This document shows, piece after piece, positions 25,559-32,848 of a stretch of 64,000 nucleotides of DNA. This DNA comes from Komagataeibacter medellinensis NBRC 3288. Lineage in GTDB: Bacteria > Pseudomonadota > Alphaproteobacteria > Acetobacterales > Acetobacteraceae. Under the pieces are notes generated by a model, which was given only the letters and a program-made list of their open reading frames with translations, did not search any database and was not told where the DNA came from. The stretch spans positions 1,727,501 to 1,791,500 of the forward strand of contig NC_016027.1 of NCBI RefSeq assembly GCF_000182745.2, read 5' to 3'. A program made the position numbers and the translations under genes. The first letter of the stretch is position 1. Each line of letters opens with the position of its first letter.

Positions 25559-26257
25559 ATGCGTACCGTCTCCCCCGCACGCTTCGCCAAGATGGCATGG
25601 GAATGCCGCAAGCGTGGCGGCGCATCCCGCCTGACCGACCTGCGCGTCGTGCGCTCCTTCATCACGAAGCTGGACGTGGCAGAGGATGCCGACACCAGCC
25701 GCCAGCTGCGCTACACCATCACCACCGATGCCGTGGACCGCATGCAGGATGTCATCTCGGCCGATGGCTGGGATCTGAAATCCTACCTGCAGAACCCCGT
25801 CGTGCTGTGGGGCCATGACCATGACCTGGTCATTGGCAAGGCAATCGACATCTCCCGCGCCGGCAACGGCCTGGACGCTACCGTCCAGTTCCAGCCCAGT
25901 GACATGCCCATCGTGGGCAGCTGGGCGGATTACGCCTTCCGCTCCGGCGTGACCGGCTTCATCCGCGCCACCAGTGTCGGCTTCCGCCCTCTGGAATGGG
26001 ATTTCACGGAAGACGAGGAACGGGACGGCGACAGCTGGTTCCCCGGCATCGATTTCAAACGGCAGGAACTGACCGAGTTCTCCGTGGTCAGCGTGCCGGC
26101 CAACCCCGAAGCCCTGCTCGCGCCCACTGCCACCGCGCCGGATGCCGGTGGGAAAAGCCTTGAAAATCCCGGAACACAGCCGGTCCCGACCAGTATCGCC
26201 GTAGCGCATGCGCACCTGCGTGCTACGCGGGCAAGACGGTTCGCGCTCCCGGCCTGA
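25559..26257 (+). CDS. HK97-type prohead protease (S78)
   Basis: The 232-aa protein carries the prohead protease fold. The catalytic His is in PVVLWGHDHDLVIGKA, the Ser in FIRATSVGFRPLEW, and the typical LTEFSVVSVPANPEAL strand follows. It trims the scaffold part of the capsid precursor during maturation. Start at ATG 25559, two bases after the portal stop. A basic tail after residue about 195 may be self-processed. Confidence 0.9.
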   Translation: MRTVSPARFAKMAWECRKRGGASRLTDLRVVRSFITKLDVAEDADTSRQLRYTITTDAVDRMQDVISADGWDLKSYLQNPVVLWGHDHDLVIGKAIDISRAGNGLDATVQFQPSDMPIVGSWADYAFRSGVTGFIRATSVGFRPLEWDFTEDEERDGDSWFPGIDFKRQELTEFSVVSVPANPEALLAPTATAPDAGGKSLENPGTQPVPTSIAVAHAHLRATRARRFALPA

Positions 26258-26298
26258 TCTTCCCTACGGGTGCGGGCGCGCCCTCAAGAGGACGGAAC

Positions 26299-27837
26299 AT
26301 GCCCGCACCAATCAATCTCGAATCCCTCAAGGAACTCCGCCGCCAGCGCAAGAAGGCGGCGGATGATTACCGCAATACCGTAGCACGGCTGGAAGAACGC
26401 GCCATCGCCCGCGTCAAGGCCGCCGAGGATGGCAGCCCGGTCGATCCCGAAACCGCCCAGACCGAAGACAAGGCGGATACGGACGCCCTGACCGCGCTCC
26501 AGCGCACAATTGAAGACCTCGACACCCGCATCGGCCGCGTGGAGGAAGTCCTCAACCTCGACGCCGCAGCGGCAACCGATCCGGCAGAACCCGAAGGCCA
26601 GCAGGAAATGGGCATGCGCCAGAACGTCCAGCGCACCATCATCGGCGTACCCTTCAAGCAGCAGCTGAAAGCCGGCGGCCAGTTCATCCACTACATGCTG
26701 ACCGTTGGCCACGCCAAGAAATACGGTTTCCAGAGCGCTCTCAAATACGCCAAGGAAGGCCTGGGCAACACCGATGTCGAGCGTGCCCTCGCTGCCGGCG
26801 GCCAGACCACCGGCGGCGCGCTCGTGCCCCAGCAGTTCGTGGCCGACCTCATCGAGCTGCTCCGTGCCGCCACCGTCGTGCGCCGCGCCGGCGCCCGCAC
26901 CATCGACATGGCAACCGGCAACCTGACCGTGCCGCGCCTGGCCGGGGGTGCCACGTCTGCTTACATGGATGAACTGGACGATATCGGCATCAGTCAGGAA
27001 ACCTTCGACGACCTGCAGTTCAATGCCAAGAAGCTGACCACCATTGTCCCGGTATCAAACGATCTTATCCGCCGCGCAGCCATGTCGGTGGACCAGATTG
27101 TGCGTGACGACCTGATCGCGTCAGCCTCGCGGCGCGAGGATCTGGCATTCCTTCTGGGTGCCGGCGCACTGAAAGACCCGATCGGTATCCTGAACATGGG
27201 CGGTGGCGTTGTTGCAGGTGGGGCAGCTACCCTGACCGGCGCAATCAATACGCTCCAGTCATGTGAACTGACGCTGAAAAACGGCAACAGCCGCATGATC
27301 AAGCCCGTGTGGATTTTCCACCCAGCGGTGGAAGCCTTCCTCAAGGGCCTGACCAACGAAGTCGGCGGCTATTTCTTCCGTGATGAAATGAACACGGGGA
27401 AGCTGTCCGGCTACGATTATTACACCACCACGCAGCTACCCACGAACCTCCAGACCGACGGCAAGGGCAGTTACATCTTCTTTGTCGACATGGCCGATAT
27501 CCTGATCGGGGATGCCTATACCGCCGACATCGAGGTCTCTTACGAAGGTGCCTACAAGGGAACTGACGGCGAAATGGTCTCGGCCTTCCAGCGTGACCAG
27601 ACTGTTTTCCGCATCATCCGCGAACACGATATCCAGACCCGGCACCAGCAGTCCATCGCTGTGGCGGACGTGGATGCCTGGATGCCCGGTGGCTGGACCG
27701 GAATGTCTGCTGGTGCACCCTTCACCACCCAGACGCTCAACACGTCCGGCTCCGCAGCGCAAAGCGCCAACCCAACCAATGGGACGACCACGTCGGGCAC
27801 GTCATCCAGCGGTACGACGGGCACAACGGGCAGCTAA
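26299..27837 (+). CDS. major capsid protein, HK97 fold
   Basis: The 512-aa precursor has an N-terminal helical scaffold domain (residues about 1-110, LKELRRQRKKAADDYRNTV...), presumably removed by the protease. The HK97 capsid core follows (ALAAGGQTTGGALVPQQFVADLIELLRAATVVRRAGAR, later LTTIVPVSNDLIRRA and FLLGAGALKDPIGILNMGG). The last about 40 residues are a Ser/Thr/Gly/Asn-rich tail (TTTSGTSSSGTTGTTGS), unusual for the family; it might decorate the capsid surface. Confidence 0.93.
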   Translation: MPAPINLESLKELRRQRKKAADDYRNTVARLEERAIARVKAAEDGSPVDPETAQTEDKADTDALTALQRTIEDLDTRIGRVEEVLNLDAAAATDPAEPEGQQEMGMRQNVQRTIIGVPFKQQLKAGGQFIHYMLTVGHAKKYGFQSALKYAKEGLGNTDVERALAAGGQTTGGALVPQQFVADLIELLRAATVVRRAGARTIDMATGNLTVPRLAGGATSAYMDELDDIGISQETFDDLQFNAKKLTTIVPVSNDLIRRAAMSVDQIVRDDLIASASRREDLAFLLGAGALKDPIGILNMGGGVVAGGAATLTGAINTLQSCELTLKNGNSRMIKPVWIFHPAVEAFLKGLTNEVGGYFFRDEMNTGKLSGYDYYTTTQLPTNLQTDGKGSYIFFVDMADILIGDAYTADIEVSYEGAYKGTDGEMVSAFQRDQTVFRIIREHDIQTRHQQSIAVADVDAWMPGGWTGMSAGAPFTTQTLNTSGSAAQSANPTNGTTTSGTSSSGTTGTTGS

Positions 27838-27878
27838 CGCTGCCCACCCCTCCCCATTCCTAACAGGAACATCAGACC

Positions 27879-28181
27879 ATGAATTTCCGCCGTGCCACAA
27901 CTATTGCCCAGAAAGCTGCAGATCCAGGCGAGGTCGTGCGCCTCGTTCGCTGGTGGCGAGGTTACCAGAAGGGGCAGGTTGCCCGGTTCGACACGATCAC
28001 CGCCACGCAGCTCAAGGCCAAGGGCTGGGCTATCCCCTACAAGCCCACAAAGGACGAAAAGGAAGACGACGAACGTCGCGTGCAGATCCAGATGGATGGA
28101 ATCATGCAGGACCGCCGCCTGCGCGCATCCGTCATCCAGGGCCTCGCTGAACCCACCAGCCCCAAGCGCGCCCGCGCCTGA
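27879..28181 (+). CDS. small head-region protein of unknown function
   Basis: The 100-aa product is basic and helical (VVRLVRWWRGYQKGQVARFDTITATQLKAKGWAIPY), with charged linkers. I cannot assign a family. Lying between the capsid and connector genes and ending at the connector ATG (28181), it is probably a head-decoration or completion protein. Confidence 0.5.
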   Translation: MNFRRATTIAQKAADPGEVVRLVRWWRGYQKGQVARFDTITATQLKAKGWAIPYKPTKDEKEDDERRVQIQMDGIMQDRRLRASVIQGLAEPTSPKRARA

Positions 28182-28825
28182 TGCCCACCACGCTTGTCCT
28201 GCGGGTCAAGACGCCACCGCAACGCAAGGCCATTTCCCTTGGCTTTGCGAAGCGGCACTTGCGTATCGACCACGATGATGATGACGACCTGCTGCGCACC
28301 TACATCCGTGCCGCAACGTCATGGGTGGAAAAGTTCACCGGCCGCGCCCTCATCACCACAGAATACACCATGGCCATCGGTGACCAGCCCATCGCCAACG
28401 CATGGCCCATGACACCGTCGCCCCTGCTGGTCCTGCCGCTGGCCTATTCATGGCCACCCATGCACCCACGGCCGTACCGCCTGCTGCGCGCCCCGTTCCA
28501 GACTTTTGGCGGCATTCAGGTCATCGACCCGGAAGGCGCGACCGAAACTCTCTCCCCCACCGACTACTGGCTCGATGTCGCGTCCGAGCCAGCCCGGTTT
28601 TCCATGACCGGATCGTTCGGCCTGCTACGCGGCCGTCACCTGCTGGTCACTTTCACCGCAGGCTATGGCGACACCCACAAACAGATCCCCGCTGACATCA
28701 GGCTCGCGATCGCCATGCTCACCGCCTACATCTATGAAAACCGGGGCGACATGACCATGGAGGCCATGCCCGACTGGGCCGAGGCCATGCTCTTCAACTA
28801 CCGCCTGGTCTGGTTCGGTGCCTGA
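28181..28825 (+). CDS. head-tail connector protein (gp6-like)
   Basis: The 214-aa protein has the gp6-like connector signature: AKRHLRIDHDDDDDLLRTYIRAATSWVEKFTGRALI (about residues 24-58). A central domain with YWLDVASEPARF and a C-terminal helical end (IRLAIAMLTAYIYENRGD) follow. In HK97-type phages this ring binds the portal and prepares the head for tail joining. It overlaps the next gene by eight bases. Confidence 0.82.
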   Translation: MPTTLVLRVKTPPQRKAISLGFAKRHLRIDHDDDDDLLRTYIRAATSWVEKFTGRALITTEYTMAIGDQPIANAWPMTPSPLLVLPLAYSWPPMHPRPYRLLRAPFQTFGGIQVIDPEGATETLSPTDYWLDVASEPARFSMTGSFGLLRGRHLLVTFTAGYGDTHKQIPADIRLAIAMLTAYIYENRGDMTMEAMPDWAEAMLFNYRLVWFGA

Positions 28826-29219
28826 AGACGAACGCATCCGCGTGGGCCGCCTGCGCTGGCCGGTCCTGATCGCGCGCCGCAACCAGATGCCCGACCAGAC
28901 CGGAACGGGCATCGTCACGTCGTTCGATGGCATGGCAAAGGTCCGGGCCGATGTGCAGGCAGTCGGCGCCATGACCTACTGGGGCACCATGCAGACCGAC
29001 AGCCCCGCCGTCACCCATCGCATCTTCATGCGCTGGACGGATGCCATCCCCAACACCCACGCCATTTTCCGCACCACACGCCGCAATGACGGCTCGCTGC
29101 GGTGGGAACAGTTCCGCGTGCGCCGCTGGAAGGAACTCGGTGGCCGCAAGCGGTTCGTGTGCATCGAATGCGAGCTGGAACAGCAGGGAACGGACAACCA
29201 GATCGATGCCACAGAATAG
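28818..29219 (+). CDS. head-tail adaptor (head closure) protein
   Basis: The 133-aa protein starts at GTG 28818 inside the connector end. It has the SPP1 gp16-like head-closure pattern: a short basic beta-barrel with a Q-x-x-x-G-T-G linker and TMQTDSPAVTHRIFMRWTDAIPNTHAIFR, followed by WKELGGRKRFVCIECEL. It closes the portal channel after packaging. It overlaps the next gene at 29206. Confidence 0.7.
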   Translation: MPEDERIRVGRLRWPVLIARRNQMPDQTGTGIVTSFDGMAKVRADVQAVGAMTYWGTMQTDSPAVTHRIFMRWTDAIPNTHAIFRTTRRNDGSLRWEQFRVRRWKELGGRKRFVCIECELEQQGTDNQIDATE

Positions 29220-29745
29220 CAACATTCAGATCGAGATATCCGCCTACGCCCCCGAGTTCTCAAAGAAGAACCTGCGCAAGAACCTCCAGATAGCAGGCCG
29301 TGAAGTCGCCACCGCAGCCCGCAGGCTCATCCGCTCATCTGTCGGTGGTGGCCGTCTGTATTACGGCGGCGGCGGCAGTATCAAATACCGCGGTGGTACC
29401 AGTCCCGGCAAACACCGCGCATCAGCACCCGGGCAGGCGCCGGTCAATGTCACCGGCACACTCGCCCGTTCGATCCGCGCCCGGCTGCTCAAGGGCAAGA
29501 CCCGCGATGTCGAGTCCATCCGTGACGCTGCCTTCTACGCCAAGTTTCTGGAAGCCGGCGCCAGGGGCGGCAAGGCGGGCAGCCGGAACAAGCGCAGCCG
29601 CAGCCAGCTCTACGTCTCCAGTGGTCGCGTTCTGGCACCCCGCCAGTTCCTTTCCACCGCGCTGGCCCAGCGCGCGCCCTCCATCCAGCGCCGCCTGGCC
29701 GATGCCGCCGTAAGGGACATTGTGATGGAGCGCGTAAAGACATGA
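29206..29745 (+). CDS. HK97 gp10-like neck protein
   Basis: From ATG 29206 the frame gives 179 residues. The helical start (KKNLRKNLQIAGREVATAARRLIRSS) and the KFLEAGARGGKAG and VLAPRQFLSTALAQR motifs are those of HK97-gp10-like proteins that join head and tail. The middle is glycine-rich (GGGRLYYGGGGSIKYRGG). Its stop overlaps the next start. Confidence 0.78.
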   Translation: MPQNSNIQIEISAYAPEFSKKNLRKNLQIAGREVATAARRLIRSSVGGGRLYYGGGGSIKYRGGTSPGKHRASAPGQAPVNVTGTLARSIRARLLKGKTRDVESIRDAAFYAKFLEAGARGGKAGSRNKRSRSQLYVSSGRVLAPRQFLSTALAQRAPSIQRRLADAAVRDIVMERVKT

Positions 29746-30305
29746 ATATCGATGCGGTCATCATGCAGATCCGCGCCTGTTCGACGTTCCTGTCGCTCGA
29801 TGCCAATGGCGAACGCTGTGCGGCCGGTGCAGCCGAACTGGCCCAGGTGGTGGACAAGGCATGGCTCAAACGCCCCGCCGCCTATGTCATTTCGCTCGAT
29901 GATGCAGCGGGGGACAACCTCTCCAGCAACGGCCTGGACCAGGACGTGACCGAAACCATCGGCATCGTGGTGGACCTGCCCAACCGTGCCGACCAGCGCG
30001 GCCAGTTCGCCTCCTCCCTGCTTGATCTCGCCCGGGCCGACCTGTTCCGCTGCATCCTCAACTGGCGACCGGACTGGGCCAATTCATCGCAGGGTTTCAA
30101 CTATGCCGGCGGCCATCTCGTGCACATGGATCGGGAGCGGTTGCACTGGCAGTTCGATTTCTCCTTGAAAATCCTGATTACCGATCAGGACGGCTGGCAG
30201 CCCCCGGCCGATCCCATCATAGGGATAGAGGCAACATTGACTGATCCCGAGAACGGCAAGGAAACGCCGTTCGGCTTCACGCTCGGTTCGCCTGGAGGCA
30301 CATAA
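29742..30305 (+). CDS. tail terminator-like protein
   Basis: This 187-aa soluble protein occupies the place of tail-terminator genes in Mu-like myoviruses (phage gp37-type). Visible are the QIRACSTFLSLDANGERCAAG start, VVDLPNRADQRGQF and the RERLHWQFDFSLKILITD strand. The Mu gp37 comparison rests on size and order more than identity. It overlaps both neighbours. Confidence 0.6.
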   Translation: MNIDAVIMQIRACSTFLSLDANGERCAAGAAELAQVVDKAWLKRPAAYVISLDDAAGDNLSSNGLDQDVTETIGIVVDLPNRADQRGQFASSLLDLARADLFRCILNWRPDWANSSQGFNYAGGHLVHMDRERLHWQFDFSLKILITDQDGWQPPADPIIGIEATLTDPENGKETPFGFTLGSPGGT

Positions 30306-30556
30306 TGAAAATCTACCCGGTCGAGGGGCGGACGGTAAAAGACCCCCGCACCCGCGCGCCAGTTCCCGAAAAGGGCCTGACCGTCTCGGATTACGATCCG
30401 TTCTGGGCACGCCGCCTGCGCGATGGCGATGTCACGAAAACACCACCCGCAGTGGATGCGCCCGCACCCGTCGCACAGGCCACCGCCAAGCAGGATGAGG
30501 CGGCAGCCCCGGCTGCTGCCAAGGCACAGGCCCCCGCGCAGGAGGATAAGTCGTGA
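30305..30556 (+). CDS. DUF2635 (Mu gp38-like) protein
   Basis: The 83-aa protein opens with IYPVEGRTVKDPRTRAPVPEKG and YDPFWARRLRDGDV, the DUF2635 signature, followed by an alanine/proline tail. DUF2635 genes regularly precede the tail sheath in Mu-type tails, as here. Biochemical role unknown. Confidence 0.82.
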   Translation: MKIYPVEGRTVKDPRTRAPVPEKGLTVSDYDPFWARRLRDGDVTKTPPAVDAPAPVAQATAKQDEAAAPAAAKAQAPAQEDKS

Positions 30557-32028
30557 GCGAATCAATCACCTTCCCCAACTATCCCACCACGAACCGCGTC
30601 CCGGGCGTGTTTGCGGATATCGACCCCAGCCAGGCCAATACTGCAACGGTGGCGCTGCGCGCGCTCATCATCGCCCAGCGCCTGAAATCCGGCACGGCAC
30701 CTGCCGGCACGCCGGTCATCATCCCCAGCCCGGCCGCCGCCGTCACCATGTTCGGCGCCGGATCGCAGGCCGCCATTGCGGTATCGCACTATCGCAACAT
30801 CGACACCTTCGGTGAGCTGTGGGTGCTTCCGCTCGATGATGATGCGGCAGCGCAGGCTGCCGCTGGCGCCATCGCCATATCCGGCACGCCAACCGGCTCG
30901 GGCACCATCGTGTTCCTCATCGACGGCGCACTGGTCCCGGTCGCCTATGCCGTGGGCGATGCCGCAGCCGATATCCTTGCCCGCATCCCCACCGCCATGG
31001 CGCAGGTCGCCAACATCCCCGTATCGGCCGGCACCATCACCGATGCCTCCCTGCCACTGACCGCGCTCAATGCTGGCGCGTGCGGCAATGACATCCTGCT
31101 CGGCACGTCCGATACGTCCTCGGATTACACGTCCGACGGCCTGACCATCACTTTCACCCAGTTCACGGGTGGCAGTGAAAACCCGTCCGCCGCCATCACG
31201 CCCGCACTCGCCAACCTCGGCAACCGGACGTTCGATTTCGTGTGCTGTCCCTACACGGACGCCACAAGCCTTGCCGCCATCAAGGAATTCTGGAACGACC
31301 AGACCGGCCGATGGTCGTGGCTGCAGATGCTGTTCGGGCATGTCTTCTCCGCCGTGCGTGGCACGCTGGGGGAAGTGACCACCTTCGGTGGCACGGTCAA
31401 TGACCAGCACCTGACCGTCATGCCCATTGCAGACAGCCCGCATTCGCCCCTGCGCTGGGCGGCAGAAATCACGGCAGGCGTGGCAGTCAAGGTGCGCGCC
31501 GATCCGGGCATCCCCATCACCCAGGTAGCGCTGACGGTTCTGCCGCCGTCCCAGCCCAACCAGTGGACGTTCTCCGAACAGAACAGCCTCCTGTATGAAG
31601 GCCTGTCCGTGTTCTCGGTCGGTGATGACAGCACCGTCTACATCCTGCGCCTGATCACCACGTATCAGGAAAATGCCGCCGGCATGCCCGATGATTCCTA
31701 TCTCGATTGCGAGACGATGAATCAGCTGGCCTACGTCATCCGTGACCTGCGCGAGTTCCAGACGCCCTACCTGACCAAGAAGCTGGTGTCCGACACAACC
31801 CGCATCGCGGCCGGGTCCAATGCCATCAATGCTCCCGTGGTCAAGCAGGCGCTGATCAGCCGCTACGCAGCGCTGGAAGATGCAGGTTACGTGCAGAACA
31901 GTGCCAATTTTGCAGCCGCCATCATCGTGCAGAACGCTGGCGGCGGCCAGCTGCGCGAGCTGCTGCCGATCGATGTCGTCAACCAGGTGCGCGACATCCC
32001 CATGCTCATCCAGTTCCGCAAGAGTTAA
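30553..32028 (+). CDS. contractile tail sheath protein (Mu gpL-like)
   Basis: The 491-aa protein starts at GTG 30553, overlapping the previous stop. Its N-terminus (NRVPGVFADIDPSQANTA) and the C-terminal LDCETMNQLAYVIRDLREFQTPYLTKKLVSDTTRIAAGS region match Mu-type sheath subunits. It forms the contractile outer tail tube, which makes element 1 a myovirus. Its length fits the family. Confidence 0.9.
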   Translation: MSESITFPNYPTTNRVPGVFADIDPSQANTATVALRALIIAQRLKSGTAPAGTPVIIPSPAAAVTMFGAGSQAAIAVSHYRNIDTFGELWVLPLDDDAAAQAAAGAIAISGTPTGSGTIVFLIDGALVPVAYAVGDAAADILARIPTAMAQVANIPVSAGTITDASLPLTALNAGACGNDILLGTSDTSSDYTSDGLTITFTQFTGGSENPSAAITPALANLGNRTFDFVCCPYTDATSLAAIKEFWNDQTGRWSWLQMLFGHVFSAVRGTLGEVTTFGGTVNDQHLTVMPIADSPHSPLRWAAEITAGVAVKVRADPGIPITQVALTVLPPSQPNQWTFSEQNSLLYEGLSVFSVGDDSTVYILRLITTYQENAAGMPDDSYLDCETMNQLAYVIRDLREFQTPYLTKKLVSDTTRIAAGSNAINAPVVKQALISRYAALEDAGYVQNSANFAAAIIVQNAGGGQLRELLPIDVVNQVRDIPMLIQFRKS

Positions 32029-32037
32029 GGACCGAAA

Positions 32038-32415
32038 ATGGCCAGTTCAGCAGGCATGCGCCGCGCCGGCGTTGGTGCCGGTTTCATCAACGGCGTGCCA
32101 TACGACATCATCGAATGCCGCTACAGCCCCGCCAGATGGACCCGTGAAACCCTAAAGGGGCAGAACGGCATCCACGGCTATTCCGAAAACCCCCAGCAGG
32201 GCCGCATCATCATGTCGATCCGTGATGCCGGCGGCATGACGGTCCGCGACTTTAACGACATGTCGGACGCCGAAGTGCAGCTCCAGCTTGCCACGAACAA
32301 GACCGTGGGCGGCTCGGGCCTGTGGTGCACCGAGGCTGTCGAGGTCAGCACCGGGGAAGCAACAATGGAAGTCACGTTTGAAGGCGTGAGCGTTACGGAG
32401 ACCCCCACATCATGA
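32038..32415 (+). CDS. tail tube protein (Mu gpM-like)
   Basis: The 125-aa protein, next to the sheath gene, has the tail-tube pattern: AGVGAGFINGVPYDIIECRYSPARWTRETLKG, NPQQGRIIMSIRDAGG and AEVQLQLATNKTVGG. It polymerises into the inner tube. Ribosome-site spacing is normal, and it overlaps the chaperone gene by four bases. Confidence 0.85.
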   Translation: MASSAGMRRAGVGAGFINGVPYDIIECRYSPARWTRETLKGQNGIHGYSENPQQGRIIMSIRDAGGMTVRDFNDMSDAEVQLQLATNKTVGGSGLWCTEAVEVSTGEATMEVTFEGVSVTETPTS

Positions 32416-32723
32416 GCAAGCTGCCCGATCCGGTAAAAACCATCGAGCTTGAAACCCCGATCAACACGAAATCAGGGGCCTGCTACACCCAGCTGGACCT
32501 GTGCGAACCCACCGGCGGCCAGGTGCTCAATGCCGAAAAGCACCTCAAGGGGGCCACCATCGGCCCGGTGGACCTGCGCATGTATTCGCTCACGCTGGTC
32601 TCGCAGAACGCGGGAATACCGTTTGCCGATATCCGCGACTACTTCCCGATCAGCGTGATCAATGAGGCAACCCGTTACCTCCAGTCTTTTATCGAGGCTG
32701 GCCAGGAGACTGGCGGCAGCTAG
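32412..32723 (+). CDS. tail assembly chaperone, short form (Mu gp41-like)
   Basis: The 103-aa protein (KTIELETPINTKSGACYTQLDLCEPTGGQVLNAEKHL...) matches Mu gp41-type tail assembly proteins. These are made in two forms from a frameshift. The last helix (IRDYFPISVINEATRYLQSFIE) ends just before the overlap with a second open frame. Confidence 0.8.
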   Translation: MSKLPDPVKTIELETPINTKSGACYTQLDLCEPTGGQVLNAEKHLKGATIGPVDLRMYSLTLVSQNAGIPFADIRDYFPISVINEATRYLQSFIEAGQETGGS

Positions 32724-32848
32724 CCGTTCTCCTGTCGCAGCGGCTGGGCTGGTCAGCACGGGAATCACACAGCCTGACCGGTTCGGAAATGGTCTGGTGG
32801 CTGGAGGAAATAGACAGGCAGACTGAAATGGAACGCGAAAATGGCTAG
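32412..32848 (+). CDS. tail assembly chaperone, frameshifted long form (gp41-gp42-like)
   Basis: The -1 frame is open from 32666 to the TAG at 32846-32848 and reads ...WRQLAVLLSQRLGWSARESHSLTGSEMVWWLEEIDR. The LSQRLGWS and WWLEEI pattern is that of the downstream half of tail-chaperone pairs. It has no start of its own, and the tape-measure ATG overlaps its stop. Slippage could occur at TCTTTTATC (32685-32693), where tRNA-Phe can re-pair on TTT after stepping back one base. Confidence 0.6.

Noticed and set aside
30553-32028. Contractile injection system or tailocin rather than phage
   Set aside because: The same unit includes terminase, portal, protease, capsid and connector genes, so a full phage is the better reading.
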